Below are positions 27,945-36,467 of a stretch of DNA of 64,000 bases, piece by piece (position 1 is the stretch's first letter; every line of letters begins with the position of its first letter). The position numbers and the translations under genes are program-made. The stretch covers positions 1 to 64,000 of the forward strand of contig NZ_VCHQ01000004.1 in assembly GCF_005860775.1 (NCBI RefSeq), in the 5' to 3' direction. The stretch comes from Klebsiella indica (lineage in GTDB: Bacteria > Pseudomonadota > Gammaproteobacteria > Enterobacterales > Enterobacteriaceae). The notes beneath the pieces are model-generated. The model made no database searches. It had not been told where the DNA came from and worked only from the letters and a program-made list of their open reading frames with translations.

Positions 27945-28955
27945 TCAGGCATAAAGCGCCCGGTTTTCAACGGATGTACTCAGCTCCCGCCAGCGGTGGC
28001 AGCTCACCACATGACGCGCCTCGACCTGTTCCGTGGCTGGCTGATTTTGCGCGCAGGCGGGTTGTGCGTGCGGACAGCGTTCGGCAAACGCGCAGCCGGG
28101 CGGCAGACGAGATAAGTCAGGCGGTGCCCCCGGGATACAGTACAACGCATCGCCCTTTTTCAGCCCCTCTTTCGGACGACTGCCTAACAACACCTTGGTA
28201 TAGGGATGCCGAGGACGGTATAAAATATCCTCAATCGACGCCTCTTCAACAATGCGTCCGGCGTACATCACCGCCACCCGGTCAGCGATCTCCGCCGCTG
28301 CCCCGATATCGTGAGTCACGAAGATAATCGACACATCGCGCTGCTTTTGCAGCTCGCGCAGCAGGATCAGGATCTGGATTTGTACCGTGGCATCGAGGGC
28401 GGTGGTTGGTTCATCCGCCAGCAGTAGTTGCGGATTGCAGGAGAGCGCCAGGGCAATCATCGCCCGCTGACGCATACCGCCGGACATCTCGTGCGGATAA
28501 GCATCCAGTCGCCGCTCGGGACTCGGAATACGCACCTGGCGCAACGCCTCCAGCGCCCGCTCCCGCGCCGCCTGACGCGACAGACCTTCGTGGCGACGCA
28601 GGCCTTCGACAATCTGCTGGCCTATGGTATAAACCGGATCGAAGGCCAGCAGAGGTTCCTGAAAAATCATCGCACAGCGCGCGCCGCGGTAGCGCCGCAG
28701 TTGCGAGGCGCTCATGGTCAGCACCTCTTCTTCTCCCACTCGCATCGTACCGGAAAGCACGCTGCTTTTTGGCGGATGCAGGCGCATCAAAGCGCGCAGC
28801 GTAACGCTTTTCCCGGACCCTGACTCACCGATCAACGCCATCACTTCACCTTTTTGCACATCAAAGGAAACGCCGTTAACCGCGTTGATCGTCTGACCAT
28901 CGCGACGAAACGCAACCCGCAGATCACGAATATGGACATAAGCTTCATGCGACAT
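27945..28955 (-). CDS. oligopeptide-type ABC transporter ATP-binding protein, DppD type
   Basis: A 336-residue ATPase, full DppD length. Walker A is GESGSGKS near 38-45, the signature LSCNP-type Walker B region LLLADEPTTALD lies near 185, and MSGGMRQR precedes it. The C-terminal oligopeptide_ABC extension has a Cys cluster (CAFAERCPHAQPAC) that often binds an iron-sulfur centre. It overlaps the next upstream ATPase gene by 11 bp. It powers the importer together with that subunit. Confidence 0.92.
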   Translation of the reverse strand: MSHEAYVHIRDLRVAFRRDGQTINAVNGVSFDVQKGEVMALIGESGSGKSVTLRALMRLHPPKSSVLSGTMRVGEEEVLTMSASQLRRYRGARCAMIFQEPLLAFDPVYTIGQQIVEGLRRHEGLSRQAARERALEALRQVRIPSPERRLDAYPHEMSGGMRQRAMIALALSCNPQLLLADEPTTALDATVQIQILILLRELQKQRDVSIIFVTHDIGAAAEIADRVAVMYAGRIVEEASIEDILYRPRHPYTKVLLGSRPKEGLKKGDALYCIPGAPPDLSRLPPGCAFAERCPHAQPACAQNQPATEQVEARHVVSCHRWRELSTSVENRALYA

Positions 28956-29985
28956 GACCCACCTCCAGTACTGTAATGTTCTGATGCCAGGGTGATGCCG
29001 GCTGCGACATCAAACAGGCGCTTTGATGCTCTTCGCCGACGTTTTCCAGTACTGGTTTTATCTGGGAGCAGACAGCTCTGGCGTGCGGACAGCGGGTATG
29101 AAACCGGCAACCGGAAGGAGGGGAAATCGGGCTGGGCGGATCGCCGCTCAACGGCGAAGTCAGCGTGCGGTTATGTGGATCCATCGACGGCATCGAGCTT
29201 AGCAACGCGCGGGTATAAGGATGTGCCGATGCGGTAAACAGTCGCTCCGCAGGGCCAATCTCCACGACTTCACCGAGATACATCACCAGAATACGATCGG
29301 ATAACCAACGCACCACGTGCAAATCGTGGCTGATAAACACATAGGTCAACTCCAGTGTGCGTTTCAATTCCTGTAGCAACTGCAGCACCTGCGCTTCAAC
29401 CGATTTATCCAGCGCCGAGACGGCTTCATCCAGGATCACCAGTCGGGGCTTCATCGCCAGCGCGCGGGCGATATTGACGCGCTGCCGCTGACCGCCGGAG
29501 AGCGCATGCGGATAGCGGTGGGCAAATCGCTCCGGTTCCAGGCCAACATGCGCCAGCAGATAGCGGGAATATTCACTGGCTGCTCTGGCGCTGACGCCGT
29601 GTACCCGCTGACCGAACGCGATACTCTCTTCCATGGTCATGCGCGGGTTCAGCGAGGCGTAACTATCCTGGAAAACCATCTGTACCTGGCGGCGGTACTC
29701 TTTCATTGGCAGACGCGATGAACCGACTTCCAGACCATCAAAGATTAATTCACCGCTATCCTGTTTAAGTAACTGCATCAGCAGTCGTGCGGTGGTTGAT
29801 TTACCGCAGCCCGACTCCCCCACAACGCCAAGTGTTTCGCCCTTGATCACCGAAAAACTGACGTCGTCCACCGCCTGTACCACTTCTCGCGCTTTACCGC
29901 TGACGGGAAAGTGTTTCAGTAGATTATTAACTTTCAGTAGCGGTTGAGCCGGTCCGCCAAGGTCGATATTGATAAAGGGTTGCAT
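28945..29985 (-). CDS. oligopeptide-type ABC transporter ATP-binding protein, DppF type
   Basis: A 346-residue ATPase. Walker A is GESGCGKST, the signature is LSGGQRQR, and Walker B is [12 protein letters not shown]. Note DEAVSALD instead of the usual DEPTSALD, which is seen in some functional DppF-type proteins. The C-terminal Cys motif [14 protein letters not shown] is present. It lies three bases after the permease stop and partners the DppD-type ATPase. Confidence 0.92.
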   Translation of the reverse strand: MQPFINIDLGGPAQPLLKVNNLLKHFPVSGKAREVVQAVDDVSFSVIKGETLGVVGESGCGKSTTARLLMQLLKQDSGELIFDGLEVGSSRLPMKEYRRQVQMVFQDSYASLNPRMTMEESIAFGQRVHGVSARAASEYSRYLLAHVGLEPERFAHRYPHALSGGQRQRVNIARALAMKPRLVILDEAVSALDKSVEAQVLQLLQELKRTLELTYVFISHDLHVVRWLSDRILVMYLGEVVEIGPAERLFTASAHPYTRALLSSMPSMDPHNRTLTSPLSGDPPSPISPPSGCRFHTRCPHARAVCSQIKPVLENVGEEHQSACLMSQPASPWHQNITVLEVGHVA

Positions 29986-29988
29986 CGC

Positions 29989-30882
29989 TTACTCCTTAAT
30001 CGCCATTGCCGCGCGCAGGCGGTCCGCGAGGATATTGAACGAAATGGAGGTAATAAAAATCATCAGGCCGGGCAGCGCCGCCACCCACGGCTGGGTATAA
30101 ATCGCCGTGCGCAAGGTATTAAGCATTAGCCCCCACTCCGGCTCCGGCGGGCGAACGCCGAGCCCGAGGAATGAAAGCCCGGAGGCGAGGATCATGCACA
30201 CCGAAATCAGCCCGGTGGAGAAGACGAAAATGGGCCCCAGCACATTGCCCAGCACCTGTACGCGAATGATAGTGAACGCACTGGCCCCAGTGGCCCGGGC
30301 GGCATCGATATAATCCATATGCCGCACCTGCGCGGTGACGCTTTCTGCAATACGCGCCACCTGTGGGACAAACACCAGCGTCAGCGAGAGCAGCGCATTA
30401 CCGATCCCGGCACCTAACGCGCCGGAGAGCGCTATCGCCAGCAAAACCGAAGGGAAAGCGTAAAAGACGTCCACGGTACGCATAATAATAGTGTTGGTTT
30501 TTCCACCCGCATAGCCGGCGATAATGCCGATCGCCCCGCCAATAAAAAAAGCGAACACCACCGGAACAATCCCCATAAATAATGACAAGCGGGTGCCGAG
30601 AATGAGCCTTGATAGCATATCGCGCCCAAGCTCATCGGATCCCAGCGGGAAGCCGTCGGTGCCAATCGGCTTAAGGCGTAAAAACATCGACGTCTGATAG
30701 GGATCCTTGACGATCAGCCAGGGGCCAAATAGTGCAAGCGCCAGCAGAATACAAATGATCGCCCCAACGAAGACGCCACCAGGGTCACGCAGCAAACGAC
30801 CGAACACACCGCGCCAGTAACCTTGTCTGGCGACCGCCGTCGAAGAGACGGGGATCTCTTTGCCCGTTGCGGTATCCACCAT
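29989..30882 (-). CDS. oligopeptide-type ABC transporter permease, DppC type
   Basis: A 297-residue permease. It has the OppC_N segment and the DppC hallmark LGSDELGRDMLSRLILGTR near 76-94. The ATPase loop (IDAARATGASAFTIIRVQVLGN) lies near 191-212. Two bases separate it from the DppB-type permease. Typical length and topology (six segments). Confidence 0.92.
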   Translation of the reverse strand: MVDTATGKEIPVSSTAVARQGYWRGVFGRLLRDPGGVFVGAIICILLALALFGPWLIVKDPYQTSMFLRLKPIGTDGFPLGSDELGRDMLSRLILGTRLSLFMGIVPVVFAFFIGGAIGIIAGYAGGKTNTIIMRTVDVFYAFPSVLLAIALSGALGAGIGNALLSLTLVFVPQVARIAESVTAQVRHMDYIDAARATGASAFTIIRVQVLGNVLGPIFVFSTGLISVCMILASGLSFLGLGVRPPEPEWGLMLNTLRTAIYTQPWVAALPGLMIFITSISFNILADRLRAAMAIKE

Positions 30883-30884
30883 CG

Positions 30885-31838
30885 TCAGTTCCTCTTAATT
30901 CGCGGATCGAGGCTGGTTTGCAGAAGATCCACCAGCAGGTTAAGCAGCACAAAGAACAGCGCCAGCACCCAGATAGTGCCCTGCAATAGCGGCAGATCGC
31001 GCTGGAAAATAGCGGTATTCAACAACAGACCCGTACCGGGCCAGGAGAAGACCGTCTCCACCAGAATTGAGCCCCCCATCAGATAGCCAACCTGCAGGCC
31101 CATCACTGCCAGAGCGGTCGGAGCAGCGTTTTTCACCACATGCAGAAAGATCCGCGACTCATTGAGCCCCCTGGCTCGCAGTCCGACAATAAATTCCTGA
31201 CTGAGAATGTCCGCCACCTGTGAGCGGACAGTGCGGGCGATAATTCCGGTAGGGATCACCGACAGCGTAATGGCCGGCAGCAGCATAAATTGCAAATGCT
31301 CCCGGTCCCACTGCCAGCCCACTTCGCCGATCGGCCCGCCGCCGGTCGCGGGTAGCAGCGCTAATTTGACGCTAAAAACGATGACCAACAACATTCCCAG
31401 CCAGTAGTGCGGCACGCTGACGCCAAATACCGACAGTACCGATGCCAGACGATCAATTGCGCTGTTACGAAAGTAACCGGCGACAAAACCAAACAAACTA
31501 CCCAGCACAAAACCGATAACCGTCGCCAGCAGCGCCAGGCGCAGAGAGTAAACAACTGCTGTCATCACCTCGTCGATAACCGGGCGTCCGGTGGCGACCG
31601 ACATACCCAAATCGCCGTGCAGCGCGCGCCACAGCCAGTGAACAAACTGCAGCGGCAACGGTTTATCAAAACCGTAGGCTTGCATTAACGTCTGACGCAG
31701 CGCCTCCGAGGCGTCCGGCGGCATCACCGACACCAACGGGTCGCCTGGTGCTATCTGCACCAACATAAAACAGATCACCGCGACCCCGAGCATGGTAGGG
31801 ACGGCCAGCAGGATGCGATATAGCAGCGTATTGATCAT
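30885..31838 (-). CDS. oligopeptide-type ABC transporter permease, DppB type
   Basis: A 317-residue permease with the N-terminal DppB fold (LLYRILLAVPTMLGVAVICF) and the loop EFIVGLRARGLNESRIFLHVVKNA near 212-235. ATG at 31838 lies 18 bases after the binding-protein stop. It forms the channel with the DppC-type protein. Confidence 0.92.
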   Translation of the reverse strand: MINTLLYRILLAVPTMLGVAVICFMLVQIAPGDPLVSVMPPDASEALRQTLMQAYGFDKPLPLQFVHWLWRALHGDLGMSVATGRPVIDEVMTAVVYSLRLALLATVIGFVLGSLFGFVAGYFRNSAIDRLASVLSVFGVSVPHYWLGMLLVIVFSVKLALLPATGGGPIGEVGWQWDREHLQFMLLPAITLSVIPTGIIARTVRSQVADILSQEFIVGLRARGLNESRIFLHVVKNAAPTALAVMGLQVGYLMGGSILVETVFSWPGTGLLLNTAIFQRDLPLLQGTIWVLALFFVLLNLLVDLLQTSLDPRIKRN

Positions 31839-31856
31839 CTCTTGCTCCCGTTACGA

Positions 31857-33521
31857 TCACTCTTTTTTGCTCACCAGACTCAAATCGATAAACCAGCTTT
31901 GCGGCTGAACCACCCCGGTGACGGCGGGCGATATCGCCCGCGGCCCCACATCGTGGGCGACAAACAGGAACGGCACCTGATCGACCAATGCGGTATGCAA
32001 CTCGGCGGCGGCTTTATCCATGGCCTCCGGGGTAAAGGCATGTTTCACCGCCGTCGCCAGCTTTTCGGTCTCCGGGGTAGAGAAATAGCCCCAGTTGGTG
32101 GCTACCGGCGGGAAGGCTTTGGCGGTAGAGAAACGGATCATGCCGAAATAAGGGTCATTCACTGCAGCGCTGACGTTGATCGCGTCGATGCCTTTCGACG
32201 AGGGATCTTTCGCCCCGAGACGCCAGTTGGTAAACAGCGTGTTCCACTCATTGACTTTGATATCGACATTAAAGAAGCAGCTTTTCAGGCTCTGCTGGAT
32301 GTACTCGTTCATTGGCAGCGGCTGCATCTGCCCGGAGCCAGATGCTGAAGTCGCGACCGTAACATGCAGCGGTTTACTGGCGCTAAACCCGGCCTCGGTC
32401 ATCAGCTTACGAGCGGTGTCCGGGTCATATTTGATCTGAAAAGTGGGTTTACCATGCCACGGGCTATTCGCCTCGTAGACGCCGGTCGCCTCAGTCATAT
32501 AGCCACCGAGATAGCTTTTAAGTTCCGCGCGGTTAAGACACAGGTTGGCGGCTTTACGCACACGAATATCCCGCCACGGCGAACCTTTTTCGAAGGAAAA
32601 CTGCCACGGCCAGAGGTGCGGCTGGCTATTTGCGTAGATTTTGAAGCCCTGGGCTTTAATTTGATCGACCGCGTCCGGGGCCGGGGCTTCAATCCAGTCC
32701 ACCTGCTTCGAAAGCAGCGCCGCGGTGCGGGCGTTAGCCTCAGGAAGAGGAATCAGCACCACTTTATCCACACGCGGAATGCGATCTTTGTTCCAGTAAT
32801 CAGGGTTTTTATCGAGGATCAACTGCTGGCGAGGCACCAGTTTTTCCATTTTGAACGGACCGCTGCCCACCGCATGGGCGGCGAACTCAGTCCATGCTTG
32901 CTTACTCCGGGCGGCGGTATCGCCAGTGCTGGCCGGTACCGCGTCATACCGTTTTTGCCACGCCGTCGGCGAGACGATAAACAGGTTGGTAATGTTATAC
33001 GGCAGCAACGCATCCGGTTCGGAAGTGGTAAGCGCCACGGTGTGGTCATCAATCTTTTCCGCGCCGCTCAGGGTCGGCATCCGCGAGAGCGTATTGCCAA
33101 TCTGGCCAGGAGCATACTGCGGCGCGCTTTTATTCAGCACCTTATCGACGTTCCAGACGATGGCATCGGCATTAACCTCAGTGCCATCATGAAACTTACC
33201 CCCCTGGCGCAGCGTGAAAATCCAGCGACTTTGATTTTGCGGATCAACGTGCCATTCGGTCGCCAGTCCCGGTACCAGGCCACTGGGCTTTTCACCTTGC
33301 GACAGATCCCACTCAACCAGCGCATCATACAGTGGAATACCGGTGAAACGGTTCCCCTCGAAGCCCTGGTCAGGCTGCCCGAGGGTCAGCGGGATGTCGG
33401 CGGCGGTCATGGCGATCCGTAACGTTGAGGCATAGGTCGACAAAGAGGCAAACAACGCCAATGCCCCGCTAACAGCAACGGCGAGATGGCATTTACGCGA
33501 AAGTAATTTTTTATTCAGCAT
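31857..33521 (-). CDS. family 5 substrate-binding protein of the amidase-linked importer
   Basis: A 554-residue periplasmic binding protein with a long signal peptide (about 32 residues, cut near TYASTLRIA). SBP_bac_5 motifs include FHDGTEVNADAIVWNVDKV near 110 and GSGPFKMEKLVP near 216. Two starts are possible: ATG at 33521 and GTG at 33524, one codon apart; I took ATG, which sits about 9 bases from AGGGAC. It heads the six-gene operon ending in the amidase. The ligand is unknown; an amide-bearing peptide or amino acid derivative is plausible from the amidase. Confidence 0.88.
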   Translation of the reverse strand: MLNKKLLSRKCHLAVAVSGALALFASLSTYASTLRIAMTAADIPLTLGQPDQGFEGNRFTGIPLYDALVEWDLSQGEKPSGLVPGLATEWHVDPQNQSRWIFTLRQGGKFHDGTEVNADAIVWNVDKVLNKSAPQYAPGQIGNTLSRMPTLSGAEKIDDHTVALTTSEPDALLPYNITNLFIVSPTAWQKRYDAVPASTGDTAARSKQAWTEFAAHAVGSGPFKMEKLVPRQQLILDKNPDYWNKDRIPRVDKVVLIPLPEANARTAALLSKQVDWIEAPAPDAVDQIKAQGFKIYANSQPHLWPWQFSFEKGSPWRDIRVRKAANLCLNRAELKSYLGGYMTEATGVYEANSPWHGKPTFQIKYDPDTARKLMTEAGFSASKPLHVTVATSASGSGQMQPLPMNEYIQQSLKSCFFNVDIKVNEWNTLFTNWRLGAKDPSSKGIDAINVSAAVNDPYFGMIRFSTAKAFPPVATNWGYFSTPETEKLATAVKHAFTPEAMDKAAAELHTALVDQVPFLFVAHDVGPRAISPAVTGVVQPQSWFIDLSLVSKKE

Positions 33522-33559
33522 CACATTGTCCCTGTTAAATATAAGTCACTATTTAACAG

Positions 33560-33575
33560 GCAAGATGCATACCAG
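33560..33575 (-). promoter_or_regulatory. sigma-54-type promoter of the peptide importer/amidase operon
   Basis: On the minus strand CTGGTATGCATCTTGC has GG (33572-33573) and GC (33560-33561) with 10 bases between, and a consensus TTGC box. Some 100-150 bp upstream (33676-33712) lie several TGCAC words, such as TTGCACC and TTGCACAATTGCAC, which resemble NtrC half-sites. The rest of 33576-33844 is AT-rich and holds nothing else I can support. Confidence 0.6.
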
Positions 33576-33844
33576 TTCTGGATTTGTGGGAAATAGAGAT
33601 AAAACGGCCGATAAAATAAGATAAACTTATTTTATTATCATGATTTAAATGGAAAAATAAATTAAACCTATCTTCTTGCACCACCAGCGGGAATGTTGTT
33701 GCACAATTGCACTAACCTATTTCCAACGGTAAAAAAATGATCGTCCGGCGTCATTTTATAAATCAACGTCACCCTGCATGCAACTTATCAGTAATCAATT
33801 CATACCTTCTATACTTCAGGGACTGTGCCAAAGAGGGAGTCGCT

Positions 33845-34960
33845 ATGCCTTTACCCGATTTTCGCCGTTCCGAGCCTTTTACCCTCGGTATTGAACTGGA
33901 GCTGCAGGTCGTCACCCCGCCGGGCTACGATCTGAGCCAGAACGCCTCCGCGCTGATTAATGATGTGCAAAACACGCTGAAAGCGGGCGAAGCCAAGCAT
34001 GACATTACCGAAAGCATGCTGGAGATAGCCACGGGGATATGCCGCGATATCCATCAGGCCACGGTACAACTGAGCGCGATTCAACAGGCGGTTCTGCGCG
34101 CCGCCGCCCGCCATCATCTGCAAATATGCGGCGGTGGAACGCATCCGTTTCAAACCTGGCAACGCCAGCAAATTAGCGACAACCCACGTTACCAGCAAAC
34201 CGTCGAGCACTTTGGCTATCTGGCGCAACAGGCGACAATATTTGGCCAGCACGTGCATGTCGGTTGTCAAAACGGGGATGATGCGATTTATCTTCTGCAT
34301 GGTCTGTCGCGCTTTGTCCCGCATTTTATCGCGTTAAGCGCGGCCTCTCCCTGGCTTGACGGTGCCGATAGCGGTTTTGCCTGCTCGCGGTTAAACCTTT
34401 TTGCCGCTTATCCTGATAACGGCCCGATGCCGTGGGTGAATAACTGGCAGGCTTTTCGCGGGCTGTTCCGCCGTCTGAGCTATAGCGGCATGATCGACAG
34501 CATGAAGGACCTGCACTGGGATATTCGCCCCAGCCCGCAGTTTGGTACCGTCGAAGTCCGGGTGATGGATACGCCGTTGACGATAAATCAGGCGGTGAAT
34601 ATTGCCGGGTTTATTCAGATTATTGCCTGCTGGCTGCTGACGGAACGTCCGTTTAAACATCAACCCGATGACTATTTACTCTATCCGTTCAATCGTTATC
34701 AGGCCTGCCGCTATGGCCTGGACGGTATCAATACCCATGTTCACAGCGGCGAGCAGCGAACATTTCGCGAAGAGATTTTACAACTGACGGAAAAACTGGC
34801 GCTCAGCGCCCGTCAACTGAATGCCAGCAATGCGCTGGAAGCGATTGCGCGCCAGGCGAAGCAGTCTCACAGTGAACCACAGCAAATGCGAGAGTTTGTC
34901 GCCAACGGCGGTTCATTAATCGGTCTGGTACAAAAGCAGTGTGAGATCTGGGCGACCTAG
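33845..34960 (+). CDS. ybdK: YbdK family carboxylate-amine ligase
   Basis: A 371-residue protein of the GCS2 family, one residue shorter than E. coli YbdK, which has weak glutamate-cysteine ligase activity. The opening [14 protein letters not shown] (12-25) carries the metal/ATP glutamates. [12 protein letters not shown] lies near 136-147, and [12 protein letters not shown] near 233-244. ATG at 33845 follows GAGGGAG; the frame from 33737 lies in the promoter. The physiological substrate of this family is not settled. It is 54 bases upstream of a broken gene with which it may have formed an operon. Confidence 0.93.
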   Translation: MPLPDFRRSEPFTLGIELELQVVTPPGYDLSQNASALINDVQNTLKAGEAKHDITESMLEIATGICRDIHQATVQLSAIQQAVLRAAARHHLQICGGGTHPFQTWQRQQISDNPRYQQTVEHFGYLAQQATIFGQHVHVGCQNGDDAIYLLHGLSRFVPHFIALSAASPWLDGADSGFACSRLNLFAAYPDNGPMPWVNNWQAFRGLFRRLSYSGMIDSMKDLHWDIRPSPQFGTVEVRVMDTPLTINQAVNIAGFIQIIACWLLTERPFKHQPDDYLLYPFNRYQACRYGLDGINTHVHSGEQRTFREEILQLTEKLALSARQLNASNALEAIARQAKQSHSEPQQMREFVANGGSLIGLVQKQCEIWAT

Positions 34961-35164
34961 CGGCGATAAACGGTATACTGCAGGCTCTCGTGGTTTGCCT
35001 GGAATCCTGACGTCGTGCGCTTTTGCTCCCTCCTGCCGCTGTTGCTTTTATCTCTGCCCGCGTTTGCCAGCGGAAAATGCTCCCTCACCGATCCATCGTT
35101 GACGCTGCAAAGCTATACGGTAAATCCGCAGCGGGAGCGTATCGTTATGTACTGGAAAAAAAGG

Positions 35165-35176
35165 ACGGCAAGGCCT
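35165..35176. repeat. left 12-bp direct repeat (target site duplication)
   Basis: ACGGCAAGGCCT occurs here and again at 35833-35844, exactly flanking the insert. The length fits IS4-family duplications (about 10-13 bp). Confidence 0.75.
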
Positions 35177-35832
35177 CAATGCCGTTCACTTAAGCAAATT
35201 ATCGGTGTTGTCTTTTGTTTTATTTGCCTGTGGCAAACGCATTATCGGTGGTTCTGGCGAAAATGACATTTTTCGTTTTCACCTGGTTTGGCTTAGTGGC
35301 CTGTTCCGTTCACTATAAATTCGCGGATATTCGTTATATCCACAGCGTGTGAACGGGCAGGGGGACGTTTCGCCTGTCCCCCTGCACCCCCGGCATTGCG
35401 CTGAAAACCTGCCGCTGCGCGGTCCGCTCCACTCCGGCTTCATCTGGCGGACCGGGCGGGACTCGACGCTACTCGTCCCATCCCTGGGACTCGCCCTTCC
35501 AGGGCCAGCGCAAGCGCTGTTCAAAATTGCTCCCGGCAATTTTGTCCCTGTCTCGACCCGCCCTCTGGCCGCCGTCCTGGCGGCCAGTCCTGGATGCGCG
35601 CCTGCGTTCTCGCCAGGTTTCCTTGATGCGCCCAACCCCCATGCGGTGAGTCCGTTATTCGTCAGTGGCTTTTCAGAGGCTGAAAATCATAAAAAAGTTA
35701 TATCCTTTATATTTCAGCCCGTATCAGCTCAGTTAGTGAATCAACCGAATTAGGTTTTCGTTTAAACCACCGATTAACGGAACCGCTCAGCCAGCCATAA
35801 ACACAACTGACAGCCCTTAACTGACCCGCATT
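35177..35832. mobile_element. 656-bp insertion with IS4-like ends, no transposase
   Basis: The left end CAATGCCGTTCACTTAAGC and the inverted right end AATGCGGGTCAGTTAAGG resemble each other and, from memory, the IS4 terminus (AATGCCGATCAGTTAAGG). No transposase frame is present. The ends (about 160 and 190 bp) are AT-rich, whereas about 35350-35640 is GC-rich and full of perfect hairpins: 35357-35366 with 35376-35385 (10 bp), 35522-35530 with 35536-35544 (9 bp), GTCCCA-TCCC-TGGGAC, and GGCCGCC-GTCCT-GGCGGCC. It looks like a non-autonomous element carrying a structured, perhaps RNA-coding, passenger. A 134-residue frame at 35349-35753 exists, but I cannot support it as a gene. Confidence 0.65.
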
Positions 35833-35844
35833 ACGGCAAGGCCT
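35833..35844. repeat. right 12-bp direct repeat (target site duplication)
   Basis: ACGGCAAGGCCT, identical to 35165-35176. Removing the insert and one copy rejoins the codons KDGKAWGSLRSLLADI of the broken gene, apart from the A-run shift. Confidence 0.75.
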
Positions 35845-36418
35845 GGGGATCGCTACGCTCGCTGCTGGCGGACATCAACCAACGTGGGCGCGTGCAGATG
35901 GCGATGAACGGCGGCATTTACGCAAAAAACGACACGCCGCTGGGACTGTATATCGAAAAAGGACGACAGTTGGCTCCACTTAACCGCGCCTCCGGCAGCG
36001 GCAACTTTTTTATTCGTCCTGGCGGGGTATTTTACGTGGCAGGACAAAACGTGGAGATTGTCAGCCTCAATAAATTTAAACCGTCTCCAGCCATAGAGTA
36101 CGCGGTACAATCCGGACCGATGCTGATTGAAAACGGTAAGATAAACTGGCGGCTGAAGCCATCCGCCAGCTCGCGCAAACTGCGTAACGGAGTGGGTATT
36201 ACCAGCGATGGCAAAGTCGTGTTTATGCTCAGCACGCACGAAACCAACTTCTATGATTTCGCCTGCTACGCACAGTCAACGCTCAACATACGCCAGATGC
36301 TCTATCTCGATGGCACCCTTTTTCCAGGATGTATCAGAAAGGCGGCAGCGTGCCGTGGCAGTACCATCCGTTCGTTACCATGATCGCGGTGGAGAGCAGG
36401 TAGTCGGCATAACATCGT

Positions 36419-36462
36419 CTGCGGTTTTGTAGCCTAGCGCGAGCTGGGGAACAAAACCGCAG
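36419..36462. terminator. 12-bp inverted repeat between the pseudogene and the RND gene
   Basis: CTGCGGTTTTGT (36419-36430) pairs exactly with ACAAAACCGCAG (36451-36462); the T and A runs lie inside the stem. It stands between convergent genes and probably ends both transcripts. Confidence 0.6.
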
Positions 36463-36467
36463 TGCAC

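Larger units (their letters stand above)
35015..36403 (+). pseudogene. disrupted phosphodiester glycosidase-type (DUF2233, YigE-like) exported protein
   Basis: The 5' part (35015-35176) encodes a signal peptide (GTG start, RFCSLLPLLLLSLPAFAS) and about 30 mature residues. The 3' part (from 35833) continues the same protein with MNGGIYAKNDTPLGLYIEKG, SGNFFIRPGGVFY and SGPMLIENG, all typical of the NAGPA/DUF2233 domain. A 656-bp insert splits them, flanked by 12-bp repeats. Even with the insert removed the frame fails: the A7 run at 35156-35162 and the T5 run near 36319-36323 each appear one base short, because the expected tail (MYQKGGSVPWQYHPFVTMIAVE) is readable only in another frame, ending at 36403. 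The gene is therefore dead, unless the homopolymers are sequencing errors, and the insert alone would still break it. Confidence 0.8.

Noticed and set aside
33737-33844. N-terminal extension of YbdK by 36 residues
   Set aside because: The ATG at 33845 has a strong ribosome site and matches the E. coli length; the extension falls in the promoter region.
35349-35753. 134-residue open frame inside the insert
   Set aside because: Proline/serine-rich, spans the hairpin region, no ribosome site, and does not resemble a transposase. It may be a by-product of the structured GC-rich core.
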